A stretch of DNA of 64,000 bases from Maricaulis sp034670125 (GTDB lineage Bacteria; Pseudomonadota; Alphaproteobacteria; Caulobacterales; Maricaulaceae): contig NZ_JAXMOC010000005.1 of the NCBI RefSeq assembly GCF_034670125.1, forward strand, positions 1 to 64,000, written 5' to 3'. Position numbers and translations under genes: made by a program. Shown piece after piece: positions 51,049 through 58,906 of this stretch (its first letter is position 1; the number at the start of each line of letters is the position of its first letter). The notes beneath the pieces were generated by a model. It was not told the DNA's origin. It worked only from the letters and a program-made list of their open reading frames with translations, and did no database searches.

Positions 51049-51258
51049 ATGGCGACACATGTAAAACAGACTTGGTCCGATTTTGTCACGGTCACCGCCG
51101 TCTGGGCGGGGCTGGTCTTCGTTCTGATGTTCTACCACAAGAAAGTCGGCATGCCGTCGGAATGGATGCCGCAGGTCGTGTTCGGCAGCTTTGTGCTGGT
51201 CGCCGTCCTGGCACCGCTCGGCTCCTTGCTCTGGCGGCGGATGATCCGGGCGGCCTAG
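51049..51258 (+). CDS. small two-helix membrane protein, unrecognised
   Basis: This 69-aa protein is counted from ATG 51049, preceded by AGAGGGGA. Two hydrophobic helices, FVTVTAVWAGLVFVLMFY (about 11-28) and QVVFGSFVLVAVLAPLGSLLW (41-61), are joined by a HKKVGMPSEWMP loop. The C-terminus is basic (RRMIRAA). It lies 94 bases upstream of lpdA on the same strand and may share its transcript. I recognise no family. Confidence 0.65.
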   Translation: MATHVKQTWSDFVTVTAVWAGLVFVLMFYHKKVGMPSEWMPQVVFGSFVLVAVLAPLGSLLWRRMIRAA

Positions 51259-51352
51259 CCTCAGTCAGCCTCTTCCCCTTTCCCGGCCAAGCCGCTAAAT
51301 CCGTCCGCGAAACACGCGGTTTCGTGCGTTGATCTTCCAAGGAGCGCCTGTG

Positions 51353-52783
51353 ATGCAGACACGGTCTTGCCAAGTCCTCATTGTCGGAGGTGGCCCGGGC
51401 GGCTATCCGGCCGCCATCCGCGCCGGCCAGCTGGGTCTGGACACCATCATTGTCGACAAGCACGGGCTGGGCGGCACCTGCCTCAATCGCGGCTGCATCC
51501 CGTCCAAGGCGATGATCCACGCCGCGACCAAGTTCGAGGACATGGGCAAGCATGCCGACAGCGACGTGCTGGGCATCTCGCTGGCCGAAGCGCCCAAGCT
51601 CGACATGGGCAAGCTGGTCGGCTGGAAGGACGGCATCGTATCCAAGCTCACCGGCGGCGTCGGTCAGCTGATCAAGGCAGCAGGCGCCGAGCACATTGTC
51701 GGCTGGGCCGAGTTCAAGAACGCCAAAACCTGTGTCGTCACAATGGATGATGGCGAAAAGATCGAGATCACCGCCGAGAATGTCATCCTCGCCACCGGAT
51801 CGGTCGAGGTCGAACTGCCCTTCCTGCCTTTCGGCGACACGGTCATTGGTTCGACTGAAGCGCTGAACCTGACCGAACTGCCGGAGAAACTGGTCGTGGT
51901 CGGAGCCGGCTATATCGGCCTTGAGCTGGGCATTGCCTATCGCAAGCTGGGCTCGGACGTCACCTTCATCGAGGCATCCGACGGTATCCTGCCGCTCTAC
52001 GACAAGGAGATCACCCGCCCGATCACCATGTGGCTGAAGAAGCACAAGGTCGCGGTGAACCTGTCCTGCAAGGCGAAGGGTGTGACCGAAGAGGACGGCA
52101 AGGCCGTTCTTGCCTATGAGGACGCCAAGGGTGCGGCTCAGACCATCGAGGCCGACAAGATCCTGGTCGCGGTCGGGCGCAAGGCCTGCCTGGACGGTTG
52201 GGGCCTGGAGAATATGGGCCTCGATCTGGATGGCGGAAAATTCATCAAGGTCGACAGCCAGTGCCGCACCGGCATGCGCGGCGTCTACGCCATTGGCGAT
52301 GTCGTCGGCGAGCCGCTGCTGGCTCACAAGGCCACCGCCCAGGGCGAGATGGTCGCCGAGATCATCGCCGGTCATCGCCGCGAGCATGACCCGGTCTCGA
52401 TTGCGGCCGTGTGTTTCACCGAGCCGGAAATCGTCGGCGTCGGCCTGACGCCGGACGAGGCCAAGGCCAAGGGTGAAGAGATCATCACCGGCAAATTCCC
52501 GCTCGCCGCCTCCGGACGATACCTGTCGATGGAAGCGGGCAGTGATGGCGGTTTCGTCCGTGTCACCGCGCGCAAGGACGATCATGTCATCCTCGGCATC
52601 CACGCGGTTGGCACCCATGTCTCCGAATTGTCCGGTGAGTTCGCCCTGGCGGTCGAGATGGGTGCCCGCCTCGACGATATTGCCGGCACCATCCACGTCC
52701 ACCCGACCCTGACCGAAGGCTTCGCCGAAGCGGCGCTGACGGCGCTGGGGCACCCGATCCATATTTCGGCGCCAAAGAAGTAG
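51353..52783 (+). CDS. lpdA: dihydrolipoyl dehydrogenase (E3)
   Basis: This 476-aa flavoenzyme is counted from ATG 51353, with AAGGAG at the right distance. It has the FAD motif VLIVGGGPGGYPAAIRAGQ and redox disulfide Cys43/Cys48 in GGTCLNRGCIPSK. The NAD motif is VVVGAGYIGLELGIAYRKLG, with GVYAIGDVVGEPLLAHKA, and the catalytic His-Glu pair is in HVHPTLTEGFAEA. It reoxidises dihydrolipoamide on E2. As the E3 of the bkd complex it is separated from E2 by the ParB/Mrr cassette and a small membrane gene. Confidence 0.94.
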   Translation: MQTRSCQVLIVGGGPGGYPAAIRAGQLGLDTIIVDKHGLGGTCLNRGCIPSKAMIHAATKFEDMGKHADSDVLGISLAEAPKLDMGKLVGWKDGIVSKLTGGVGQLIKAAGAEHIVGWAEFKNAKTCVVTMDDGEKIEITAENVILATGSVEVELPFLPFGDTVIGSTEALNLTELPEKLVVVGAGYIGLELGIAYRKLGSDVTFIEASDGILPLYDKEITRPITMWLKKHKVAVNLSCKAKGVTEEDGKAVLAYEDAKGAAQTIEADKILVAVGRKACLDGWGLENMGLDLDGGKFIKVDSQCRTGMRGVYAIGDVVGEPLLAHKATAQGEMVAEIIAGHRREHDPVSIAAVCFTEPEIVGVGLTPDEAKAKGEEIITGKFPLAASGRYLSMEAGSDGGFVRVTARKDDHVILGIHAVGTHVSELSGEFALAVEMGARLDDIAGTIHVHPTLTEGFAEAALTALGHPIHISAPKK

Positions 52784-52796
52784 GGCGTCTGGCGTA

Positions 52797-52872
52797 GGGG
52801 ACAGGTATAATTAACGCGTGGCTCCGCCGAGCTTCTGGATCGGGACGTGACGCGTTAATTATACCTGTCCCC
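52797..52872. repeat. perfect 23-bp inverted repeat element
   Basis: The left arm (52797-52819) begins GGGGACAGGTATAATTAACG and the right arm (52850-52872) is its exact reverse complement; the loop is 30 bases. It lies between lpdA and the thioesterase gene, 25 bases before the latter's start. The arms match those at 18615-18698. The form suggests a REPIN/MITE mobilised in trans. Confidence 0.85.
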
Positions 52873-52897
52873 TCTGGGGCAATCAGGCGGGATCACC

Positions 52898-53392
52898 ATG
52901 GACGACACCGGCAGTTTCCTTTCCGGCATCATCGGGGCCGACCAGGCGGTCGCGGGCGAAGGCCTGGGCTGTGTGTCTTTCGAGACCGCCTTCCTGCGCC
53001 GGATCGAACCGGGCGAGGCCGATATCGACGAGCTCGGTCACGTCAATAATGTCGTCTATCTGCGCTGGGTCCAGGATATCGCCATCACCCACTGGCACGC
53101 CATCGCACCGGATGACCTGATCAGCGGCGAGGTCTGGGTGGCGCTGAAACACACGATCGAATACCGCGACCCGATCCTGCCCGGCGAGACCGCCGAGATC
53201 CGCACCTGGCTCGGTCGACCCCACGGCCCCCGCTTTGACCGCCATGTCGACATCCGCAAGCCCGGCGCCAAACGCTTCTCTGCCCGCGCCACCACCGAAT
53301 GGTGCCGCATCAGTCGCGACACCCGCCGCCCGATGCGGATCGGTGAGGATGTGATGGCGGCGTTCGGGCTGGTCGGGGCGGAGCTGACGTAG
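52898..53392 (+). CDS. acyl-CoA thioesterase, hotdog fold (4HBT family)
   Basis: This 164-aa single hotdog domain has the family motif EADIDELGHVNNVVYLRWVQD (Asp followed by GHVNN) near residues 42-62. WHAIAPDD, KHTIEYRDPILPGETAEIRTWLG and SARATTEWCRI follow. The N-terminal 25 residues extend beyond the fold. Such enzymes hydrolyse acyl-CoA thioesters. Position after lpdA hints at branched-chain acyl-CoA metabolism but proves nothing. An inverted repeat directly upstream may affect expression. It ends convergently with the next gene, two bases apart. Confidence 0.85.
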   Translation: MDDTGSFLSGIIGADQAVAGEGLGCVSFETAFLRRIEPGEADIDELGHVNNVVYLRWVQDIAITHWHAIAPDDLISGEVWVALKHTIEYRDPILPGETAEIRTWLGRPHGPRFDRHVDIRKPGAKRFSARATTEWCRISRDTRRPMRIGEDVMAAFGLVGAELT

Positions 53393-53394
53393 CG

Positions 53395-54462
53395 CTAGAT
53401 TCGCTCTGTCATCCCCAACGTGTCTGACGTCTCATTCAATTGCCCTATGGTGATCTCGTCCAGCGGGATGCCTTCCTTGCCGCGTTTGCCGGCGATGGCG
53501 CGTTCCGGGTCGCCGGGATAGAGGACCGGGCTGTCCCAATCCATCGGCGGGGAGGCGAGGGCGTAGCGGGCCATGGCGTCGGTCTCGGCCTGCATCCAGG
53601 CACGGTCCCCGAAGGCATCCGGGTCGATCAGGATGGAGAACATCGAATTTTTCAGCCCGCCGGAGCGGGGATGGTCGGGCTGGATCGTTCCGGCCCCGCC
53701 CAGCACGCCAGCCAGCAACTCGCAGGCAAAGGCCAAACCATAACCCTTGTGCTTGCCCAGCGGGGTCAGGGCGCCTTCAATCTCGAAACCGCTCATGCCC
53801 GACGGATCTGTGGTAGGGCGGCCCTGCTTGTCGATCAGCGAACCGGCAGGCACGGGCAGGCCCTTGTTGGAGGCGACCCGGGCCTTGCCCAGGGCGATCT
53901 GGCTGGTGGCGATGTCGAGCAGGAAGGCCGGACGTGTGTCTGTCGCGGGAAAGCTGATGCAGACGGGATTGGTGCCGAAGCGGGCGTCGGAACCGCGATA
54001 GGGCGCCACCAGCGGCGCGTGGTCTGTGACGTTGACGAAGTGCATCGAGATCAGTCCGGCCGCGGAGGCCTGTTCGGCATAGGCGCCGATGCGGCCGAGA
54101 TGATGGGCATTCCCGATCGTTGCGGCCGCCAGTCCACCGGATTTCGCCTTGGCACTGGCCTGGCGGATCAACCGTTCGCCGGCGGGAGCGCCCCAGCCGC
54201 CACCCGCATCGATCCGCAACAGGACGGCCGTATCGGTCAGCATCGTGTCGCTGGCGTCGAGGCAGACCTGCCCGCGACGGATGTGGCTGGCATAGGCCGG
54301 CAGAATGCCGACGCCGTGGCTGTCATGGCCCTTGAGGTTGGCATCAACCAGATGATGGGCCACCGGACCAGCATCCTCCGCCCGAGTACCGGCCTGGCGC
54401 AGCAGGCGCTCACAGAAAGCGGTCAGGGTTGGCGCATCAATGCGGCGTTCCGGTGGGTTCAT
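53395..54462 (-). CDS. Ldh-family (malate/L-lactate type) NAD(P)-dependent oxidoreductase
   Basis: This 355-aa enzyme is of the YlbC/MDH2 family, distinct from classical malate dehydrogenase. Motifs include DANLKGHDSHGVGILPAY, GNAHHLGRIGAYAEQAS, VTDHAPLVAPYRGSDARFGTNPVCISFP (catalytic His in TDH) and LLDIATSQIALGKARVA. GKHKGYGLAFACELLAGVL is also present. Members act on malate, lactate, sulfolactate, ureidoglycolate or delta1-piperideine-2-carboxylate; the sequence alone does not choose. It is monocistronic, with its promoter in the AT-rich interval to its right. Confidence 0.88.
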   Translation of the reverse strand: MNPPERRIDAPTLTAFCERLLRQAGTRAEDAGPVAHHLVDANLKGHDSHGVGILPAYASHIRRGQVCLDASDTMLTDTAVLLRIDAGGGWGAPAGERLIRQASAKAKSGGLAAATIGNAHHLGRIGAYAEQASAAGLISMHFVNVTDHAPLVAPYRGSDARFGTNPVCISFPATDTRPAFLLDIATSQIALGKARVASNKGLPVPAGSLIDKQGRPTTDPSGMSGFEIEGALTPLGKHKGYGLAFACELLAGVLGGAGTIQPDHPRSGGLKNSMFSILIDPDAFGDRAWMQAETDAMARYALASPPMDWDSPVLYPGDPERAIAGKRGKEGIPLDEITIGQLNETSDTLGMTERI

Positions 54463-54799
54463 GGGGAGTTGTCTACCTCGTCGCCGTCAAAAGTCCGACT
54501 GCATAAGATTTGATGTCGGCCGTTATCGCTTTATTAAGCATAACTCGGTTCGAAACCTGTCGCATTCTGGCACAACCGTCCGACAATCCCAATTTTTCTG
54601 CCCTAACCGCCTGTATTTATTACACAAAAAAATCGAACAGAATTCTGCCTTTTCCGTCCGGATTTAAGCGTTTGGCAACCGCTATCGGGCATGATCCATC
54701 TCGTCGGGCAGCAAACGACCCGCACGAATTCAACAACGGCGTTCGAACACGGGGAAAATCCCGGACGCGCCACTTTGTAAAATGGATGAAGGGTAAGTC
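54463..54799. other. AT-rich divergent promoter region, no gene
   Basis: These 337 bases separate the leftward oxidoreductase gene from the rightward TonB-domain gene. The middle (about 54520-54670) is clearly AT-richer than the surroundings, with runs such as TTTATTAAGC and ACAAAAAAATCG. Divergent promoters are expected. I could not assign a specific sigma factor or operator. Confidence 0.5.
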
Positions 54800-55132
54800 A
54801 TGAAAAAGACGGGAACCATGATTCTGGCGGCAGCGATGTCTGCCATGGCTTTCACAGCGGCGCCGGCACTGGCTCAGGACCGTGAACGTACGGGTGTGGA
54901 AGCGCCAGAATATCCGCGAGGCGCAGAGCGTCGCGGTATCGAAGGATACGCAGTGGTCGAGTATACCGTGGCCGAAGACGGCTCGATTGCCGAGGCCACC
55001 GTTGTCGAGGCCGAGCCGGAAGGCGTCTTTGATCGCGCTGTCCTGCGGGCCATTGAAGGCTGGGAATATGCCCCGGCTGCAGCGGCTACGACCGGAATGC
55101 AGCAGCGGTTCGACTTCAATCTCGGCGGTTAA
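54800..55132 (+). CDS. periplasmic TonB C-terminal-domain protein
   Basis: This 110-aa protein has a signal peptide (MKKTGTMILAAAMSAMAFTAAPALAQ) followed directly by a TonB C-terminal domain. It shows APEYPRGAERRGIEGYAVVEYTVAEDGSIAEATVVEAEPEGVFDRAVLRAIEGWEYAPA. It lacks the N-terminal membrane anchor and Pro-rich spacer of true TonB, so it cannot itself transmit proton-motive force from ExbBD. It may bind TonB-dependent receptors or act as a free modulator. The GAAGGGTAAGTC upstream of the ATG supports the start. A terminator follows. Confidence 0.83.
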   Translation: MKKTGTMILAAAMSAMAFTAAPALAQDRERTGVEAPEYPRGAERRGIEGYAVVEYTVAEDGSIAEATVVEAEPEGVFDRAVLRAIEGWEYAPAAAATTGMQQRFDFNLGG

Positions 55133-55198
55133 CACCCTGAGACAAAGCGCAAATCAGCGAAAGAACTGAAAAGCGTTTACCATAATAAGAATTCATTT

Positions 55199-55231
55199 AC
55201 GGCGGCGCGGTAGCGTCGCCGTATCTTTTTT
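55199..55231 (+). terminator. intrinsic terminator after the TonB-domain gene
   Basis: ACGGCGGCGC-GGTA-GCGTCGCCGT with one mismatch is followed by ATCTTTTTT. It ends 31 bases before the chemoreceptor start. Confidence 0.8.
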
Positions 55232-55262
55232 GGGTCAGGCCATCAGCCTTAGGGGCCGTGAA

Positions 55263-57320
55263 ATGAATTCTGTGCTTGAAACTTTTCTCAGCAAAACCAC
55301 CAGCATCCGGGTCCGGCTGCTTGCGGCATTTGCGCTGACTTCGGTCATGACACTGATCGCGGCCATTGTCGGGGTCACCGGATTCAACTCCGCGAATTAT
55401 GCAGTCGAGCAGATTGCCGATCGCGCCATTCCGGAAACCCAGGCAGTCGACGCCCTCTCCGAATACAGTGTCGGCCTCAGCGAGGCCCTCAGCGTGTTTG
55501 CCGCATCGACCACGGTTGAAGCGCGCCTGGAGAACTACAACCGCGTCGTTGGCTATCGCGACTCGCTCGGCGAGGAGCTGCAGCAGCTCGAAGCCCTGTC
55601 GGGTGTTGGCGAAACCACCGCCCTGCGGACGGCCGTAGCGGACCTGAACGAGCTTGTCGAAAGCATGAATGAAGTGGTCGAGCGCCGCTTGCAGATCCGG
55701 GATCGTCGTTGGGCCGCCACCAATGATGCCCGCAATGCCCGCGCCGCCCTGTCCTCCAGCGTCGAAGGCGCCCTGGATTCCAGCGACGAAGCGGACATTG
55801 AAAGCCTGCTGCGGGCCCTGCTGTCGGCCAACCAGATGCTGATCCAGTACAACGAAGTCGACACGGCCGCCTCGACCGGTGAAGTCGATGTCATTCTTGA
55901 CCGCTGGGATGAGGCTGCCGGCGAGCTGGACGTGAATTTTGCCATCCTCGGCGCGATCGTAACCGATGTGATGCAGACCCAATCCGACAATCTGATCAAT
56001 TTCGGCGACGGCGAGAACGGCATTTTCGAGCTCCGCAAGAGCGAGCTGGGCGCCGTGGCCGCTGCCGAAGTGGTCGCCGAGGAAGCGCGCATCTCTGCCG
56101 AGGCCCTGCTGGCCAGTGTCCAGGCGTTCAAGGCCCAGGTGGCCGGCCGCGTCACCGATGCGACGTCGGCGGCGGATTCAGCCGTCATTACCGGGCGCAT
56201 CCTGCTCATCGCGATCGCCGCGATCGGCCTCGGCGTCGCCGCTGCAATCGCCATCTTCTACGTCAACAACATGCTGTTGAAGCGACTGAGCGCCATGGCC
56301 CGTACGATGGGTGCCCTGGCTGAGGGCAATAGCGATGTCAATCTCGGCTTCTCGCCAGGCAAGGACGAGATCGGTGCGATGGCGCGCTCGGTGGATGTGT
56401 TCCGCCAGAACGCTATCGAACGGGCTCGCCTCGAGGAAGAGACCGAAGCCGAGCGCCGCATGAAGGAAAAGCGGTCGGCGGCCATCGAAAGCCTGATCCA
56501 GGCCTTCGAACAGCAGTCGGGCGATGCCTTGGGTCAGGTTGGCGAAGCGGCGACCCGCATGGAGACTGCGGCCCGGGCCATGAGCTCGACGGCTGCCGCC
56601 ACCACCGGCAAGTCTGCCGCGGTCGCCCAGGCGTCCGAGGGGGCTTCGCAGAACGTCCAGACCGTTGCTGCGGCTGCCGAGGAAATGGTGTCTTCGATCG
56701 GCGAGATCTCCCAGCAGATTTCCCGCTCGACAGAGATCGCCGGTTCCGCCGTCGACCAGGTCGAACAGACCAATGGCGATGTTCAGCGCCTCGATGATGC
56801 GGCCAAGTCGATCGACAATATCGTCAGCCTCATCAACGACATTGCCGAGCAGACCAATCTGCTGGCCCTGAATGCGACGATTGAGGCCGCTCGGGCTGGT
56901 GAGGCCGGCAAGGGCTTTGCGGTCGTGGCTTCCGAGGTGAAGGCGTTGGCCAGCCAGACCGGTGCCGCCACCCAGAACATCTCCGAGCACATTTCCGGTA
57001 TCCAGGGCGCAACGGCCAAGGCGGTCGAGGCGATGTCGTCAATCGGTGGCACGATCCACGAGATGAGCGAGATCGCGACGGCCATCGCGGCTGCCATGGA
57101 AGAGCAGCGTGCGGCGGCTGGCGAGATTACCCGCTCGGCCCAGGAAGCGGCAGATGGCACCAGCCAGGTCTTTACCAATATCCAGGAAGTTGACCAGGCG
57201 ACCTCTGAAACCGGCGAAAGTGCCGGTGAGGTTCTCGAGGCGTCGCTGGCCGTGTCACGGCAGTCCGACACGCTCAAATCGGCGGTCGAACAATTCCTCA
57301 CGGAAGTTCGCGCAGCCTGA
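55263..57320 (+). CDS. methyl-accepting chemotaxis protein
   Basis: This 685-aa chemoreceptor is counted from ATG 55263. It has a first membrane helix at 16-40 (VRLLAAFALTSVMTLIAAIVGV) and a long helical periplasmic ligand domain (about 40-305). A second membrane helix lies near 308-332 (ILLIAIAAIGLGVAAAIAIFYV), then a HAMP domain and the cytoplasmic signalling hairpin with tip EQTNLLALNATIEAARAGEAGKGFAVVA (about 528). There is no C-terminal pentapeptide for CheR/CheB tethering. It should signal to a CheA/CheW array such as that encoded at 4.1-7.4 kb. The ligand is unknown; the helical sensor is not a Cache or PAS domain. Confidence 0.92.
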   Translation: MNSVLETFLSKTTSIRVRLLAAFALTSVMTLIAAIVGVTGFNSANYAVEQIADRAIPETQAVDALSEYSVGLSEALSVFAASTTVEARLENYNRVVGYRDSLGEELQQLEALSGVGETTALRTAVADLNELVESMNEVVERRLQIRDRRWAATNDARNARAALSSSVEGALDSSDEADIESLLRALLSANQMLIQYNEVDTAASTGEVDVILDRWDEAAGELDVNFAILGAIVTDVMQTQSDNLINFGDGENGIFELRKSELGAVAAAEVVAEEARISAEALLASVQAFKAQVAGRVTDATSAADSAVITGRILLIAIAAIGLGVAAAIAIFYVNNMLLKRLSAMARTMGALAEGNSDVNLGFSPGKDEIGAMARSVDVFRQNAIERARLEEETEAERRMKEKRSAAIESLIQAFEQQSGDALGQVGEAATRMETAARAMSSTAAATTGKSAAVAQASEGASQNVQTVAAAAEEMVSSIGEISQQISRSTEIAGSAVDQVEQTNGDVQRLDDAAKSIDNIVSLINDIAEQTNLLALNATIEAARAGEAGKGFAVVASEVKALASQTGAATQNISEHISGIQGATAKAVEAMSSIGGTIHEMSEIATAIAAAMEEQRAAAGEITRSAQEAADGTSQVFTNIQEVDQATSETGESAGEVLEASLAVSRQSDTLKSAVEQFLTEVRAA

Positions 57321-57343
57321 TTGCAGCCGAACTGAAATCTGCC

Positions 57344-57373
57344 AGCGCCCACGGCTTGCCAGCCGTGGGCGCT
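57344..57373 (+). terminator. hairpin after the chemoreceptor gene
   Basis: AGCGCCCACGGC and GCCGTGGGCGCT form a perfect 12-bp stem with a 6-base loop, 23 bases after the stop. There is no T run, so it may be a weak or factor-assisted terminator. Confidence 0.6.
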
Positions 57374-57415
57374 GCGCGTATATGCCGTCCCTCCTCCTCG
57401 CGGAGGAACCTGTGT

Positions 57416-57492
57416 GGCGAGGTAGCTCAGCTGGTTAGAGCGCACGACTCATAATCGTGAGGTCGAGAGTTCAAGTCTCTCCCTCGCCACCA
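57416..57492 (+). tRNA. tRNA with CAT anticodon, probably elongator tRNA-Met
   Basis: This 77-nt cloverleaf has acceptor stem GGCGAGG/CCTCGCC, D-arm AGCTCAGCTGGTTAGAGCG, anticodon arm CACGA-CTCATAA-TCGTG and T-arm GAGAG-TTCAAGT-CTCTC. It ends with an encoded ACCA. Anticodon CAT fits Met or lysidine-modified Ile2. The acceptor lacks the C4-G69/C5-G68 pairs that mark Ile2, and position 5:68 is A-U as in elongator Met. It is not an initiator, since 1:72 is paired. Confidence 0.88.
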
Positions 57493-57663
57493 TTCTTCCC
57501 CGTTTCCCTTCCCTGTTTTCCGAGATGTTGCGACAAGGCGGAAACCAGACCGCGTGAGCCTGATCGAGCGAGCCCCTGCGGCAATTGCGCCTGCGGCGCT
57601 TGGTCCTGTGGTTGTGGGGAGTGCGCTCGGGCATACAGGTGCCCCAGCTTGAGGAAGCCCGCC

Positions 57664-57918
57664 ATGTCCCGATCCAATACGCTTACAATCCTGGCAGCGA
57701 TCGTCGCGATCGTGGCCTGCGGTGCCTTTGTGATTTTCGGGATGATCAAGCTGGCCGGCGTCGAGATGAGCCTGCATGGCTGGATTGCCCTGGGGCTGGG
57801 AACGGCGGTCAGCCTGGTGCTGGGCGGCGTCCTGTCGACCGTGTTGGTGATCTCGCGCCGCCGGGGCTTCGACGAGGCCGCGCACGATGCCGGCACACTG
57901 TCCCGTTCGAACCAGTAG
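57664..57918 (+). CDS. small two-helix membrane protein, unrecognised
   Basis: This 84-aa protein is counted from ATG 57664, preceded by GAGGAAG. Two hydrophobic helices, LTILAAIVAIVACGAFVIFGMI (7-28) and WIALGLGTAVSLVLGGVLSTVLVI (40-63), are followed by a basic RRRGFDEAAHDAG tail. No family is recognised. It stands between the tRNA and a convergent desaturase-family gene. Confidence 0.7.
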   Translation: MSRSNTLTILAAIVAIVACGAFVIFGMIKLAGVEMSLHGWIALGLGTAVSLVLGGVLSTVLVISRRRGFDEAAHDAGTLSRSNQ

Positions 57919-57968
57919 GCCGTACCGCACCCGCGGAACCCGCCCAACCATCCGTCGCCGGCGAATCA

Positions 57969-58790
57969 TCAGGCTGGCCTGTTGTCGGGCGCGCCTTCGC
58001 CCGACCGGCCGGACACACGGGCAAAACGGGCATGGTATTCGGGATGCTCGGTCCCCATCCAGCGGTCCCACCAGGTGAAATAGAGTCCGAAATTCCAACC
58101 GCCCTCGGCGTGGTGCATCTCGTGATGGGTGACCGTGGTCATCCAGTCGAACAGTGGCCGCCCGGACTTGTCGGCCGGGAACAGTTCGACGCCGCAATGG
58201 CCGATCGCATTGCGCAGGATCTGGTGGATGCCCCACAGGAAGGCGACAAGCCCCGGTGTCGGCAGCACCAGCAGGATGAGCGGCAAGAAGAGCGCATGGA
58301 TGGCGGCCTCGCCGGTGTTGAAGGCATAGGCCGTCCACGCGGTCGGCTGTTTGGACTTGTGGTGCAGGCTGTGCAGCGGGCGAAACCAGCCCGGCCGGTG
58401 CAGCAATCGATGGGTCCAGTAGAACCAGGCATCGTGGGCAAAAATCAGGATGGCCAGCGATGCGCCAAACCAGAATGGTCCGTGTTGCGTCGGGTCCATG
58501 TAGAGCCGTGAATGCCCGGTCAGGATTTCAAGCATGACCAGCAGGCCGACCAGGCTGAATATCAAGACAGAGCGCAGGGAAGTCAGGACTTCCCGCCGTA
58601 TCTGGCGCCATGGCACCGGTGTCGTACGCAGGCTGCGCCGGGCCAGCCACCCCGCGAGCGTGACATTGACGATCAGATAGACGCCGCCGGCAAAGACCAG
58701 GTATCGCATGAGATCCGCGAGGAAGAATTCGGGCAATGTCTGCAAGGTGGGCAGCAGGGCTTCGTGCAGGGCAAGCGGGGATTTGGTCAT
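57969..58790 (-). CDS. sterol desaturase / fatty acid hydroxylase family protein
   Basis: This 273-aa membrane di-iron enzyme has helices at about 27-48, 70-90 and 100-120, and a hydrophobic pair near 175-200. The histidine cluster of the superfamily is visible: HRLLH (HxxxH), HSLHH (HxxHH), IGHCGVE and VTHHEMHH. It probably hydroxylates or desaturates a lipid in the inner membrane; the substrate is unknown. It is preceded by the GGAGG-type site (AAGGAGG reading leftward at about 58797). A membrane AraC regulator is encoded 116 bases to its right on the same strand. Confidence 0.88.
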   Translation of the reverse strand: MTKSPLALHEALLPTLQTLPEFFLADLMRYLVFAGGVYLIVNVTLAGWLARRSLRTTPVPWRQIRREVLTSLRSVLIFSLVGLLVMLEILTGHSRLYMDPTQHGPFWFGASLAILIFAHDAWFYWTHRLLHRPGWFRPLHSLHHKSKQPTAWTAYAFNTGEAAIHALFLPLILLVLPTPGLVAFLWGIHQILRNAIGHCGVELFPADKSGRPLFDWMTTVTHHEMHHAEGGWNFGLYFTWWDRWMGTEHPEYHARFARVSGRSGEGAPDNRPA

Positions 58791-58906
58791 GGAAACCTCC
58801 TTACAGAACGGGTTCGGTTTCCAATGCCAGCCGCTCAGCCTCCGGTCGCCGCGATGGCGAAGCTGATCAGACCATTTCAGGTATGCACGATCGTTTTCGA
58901 ATCTGA

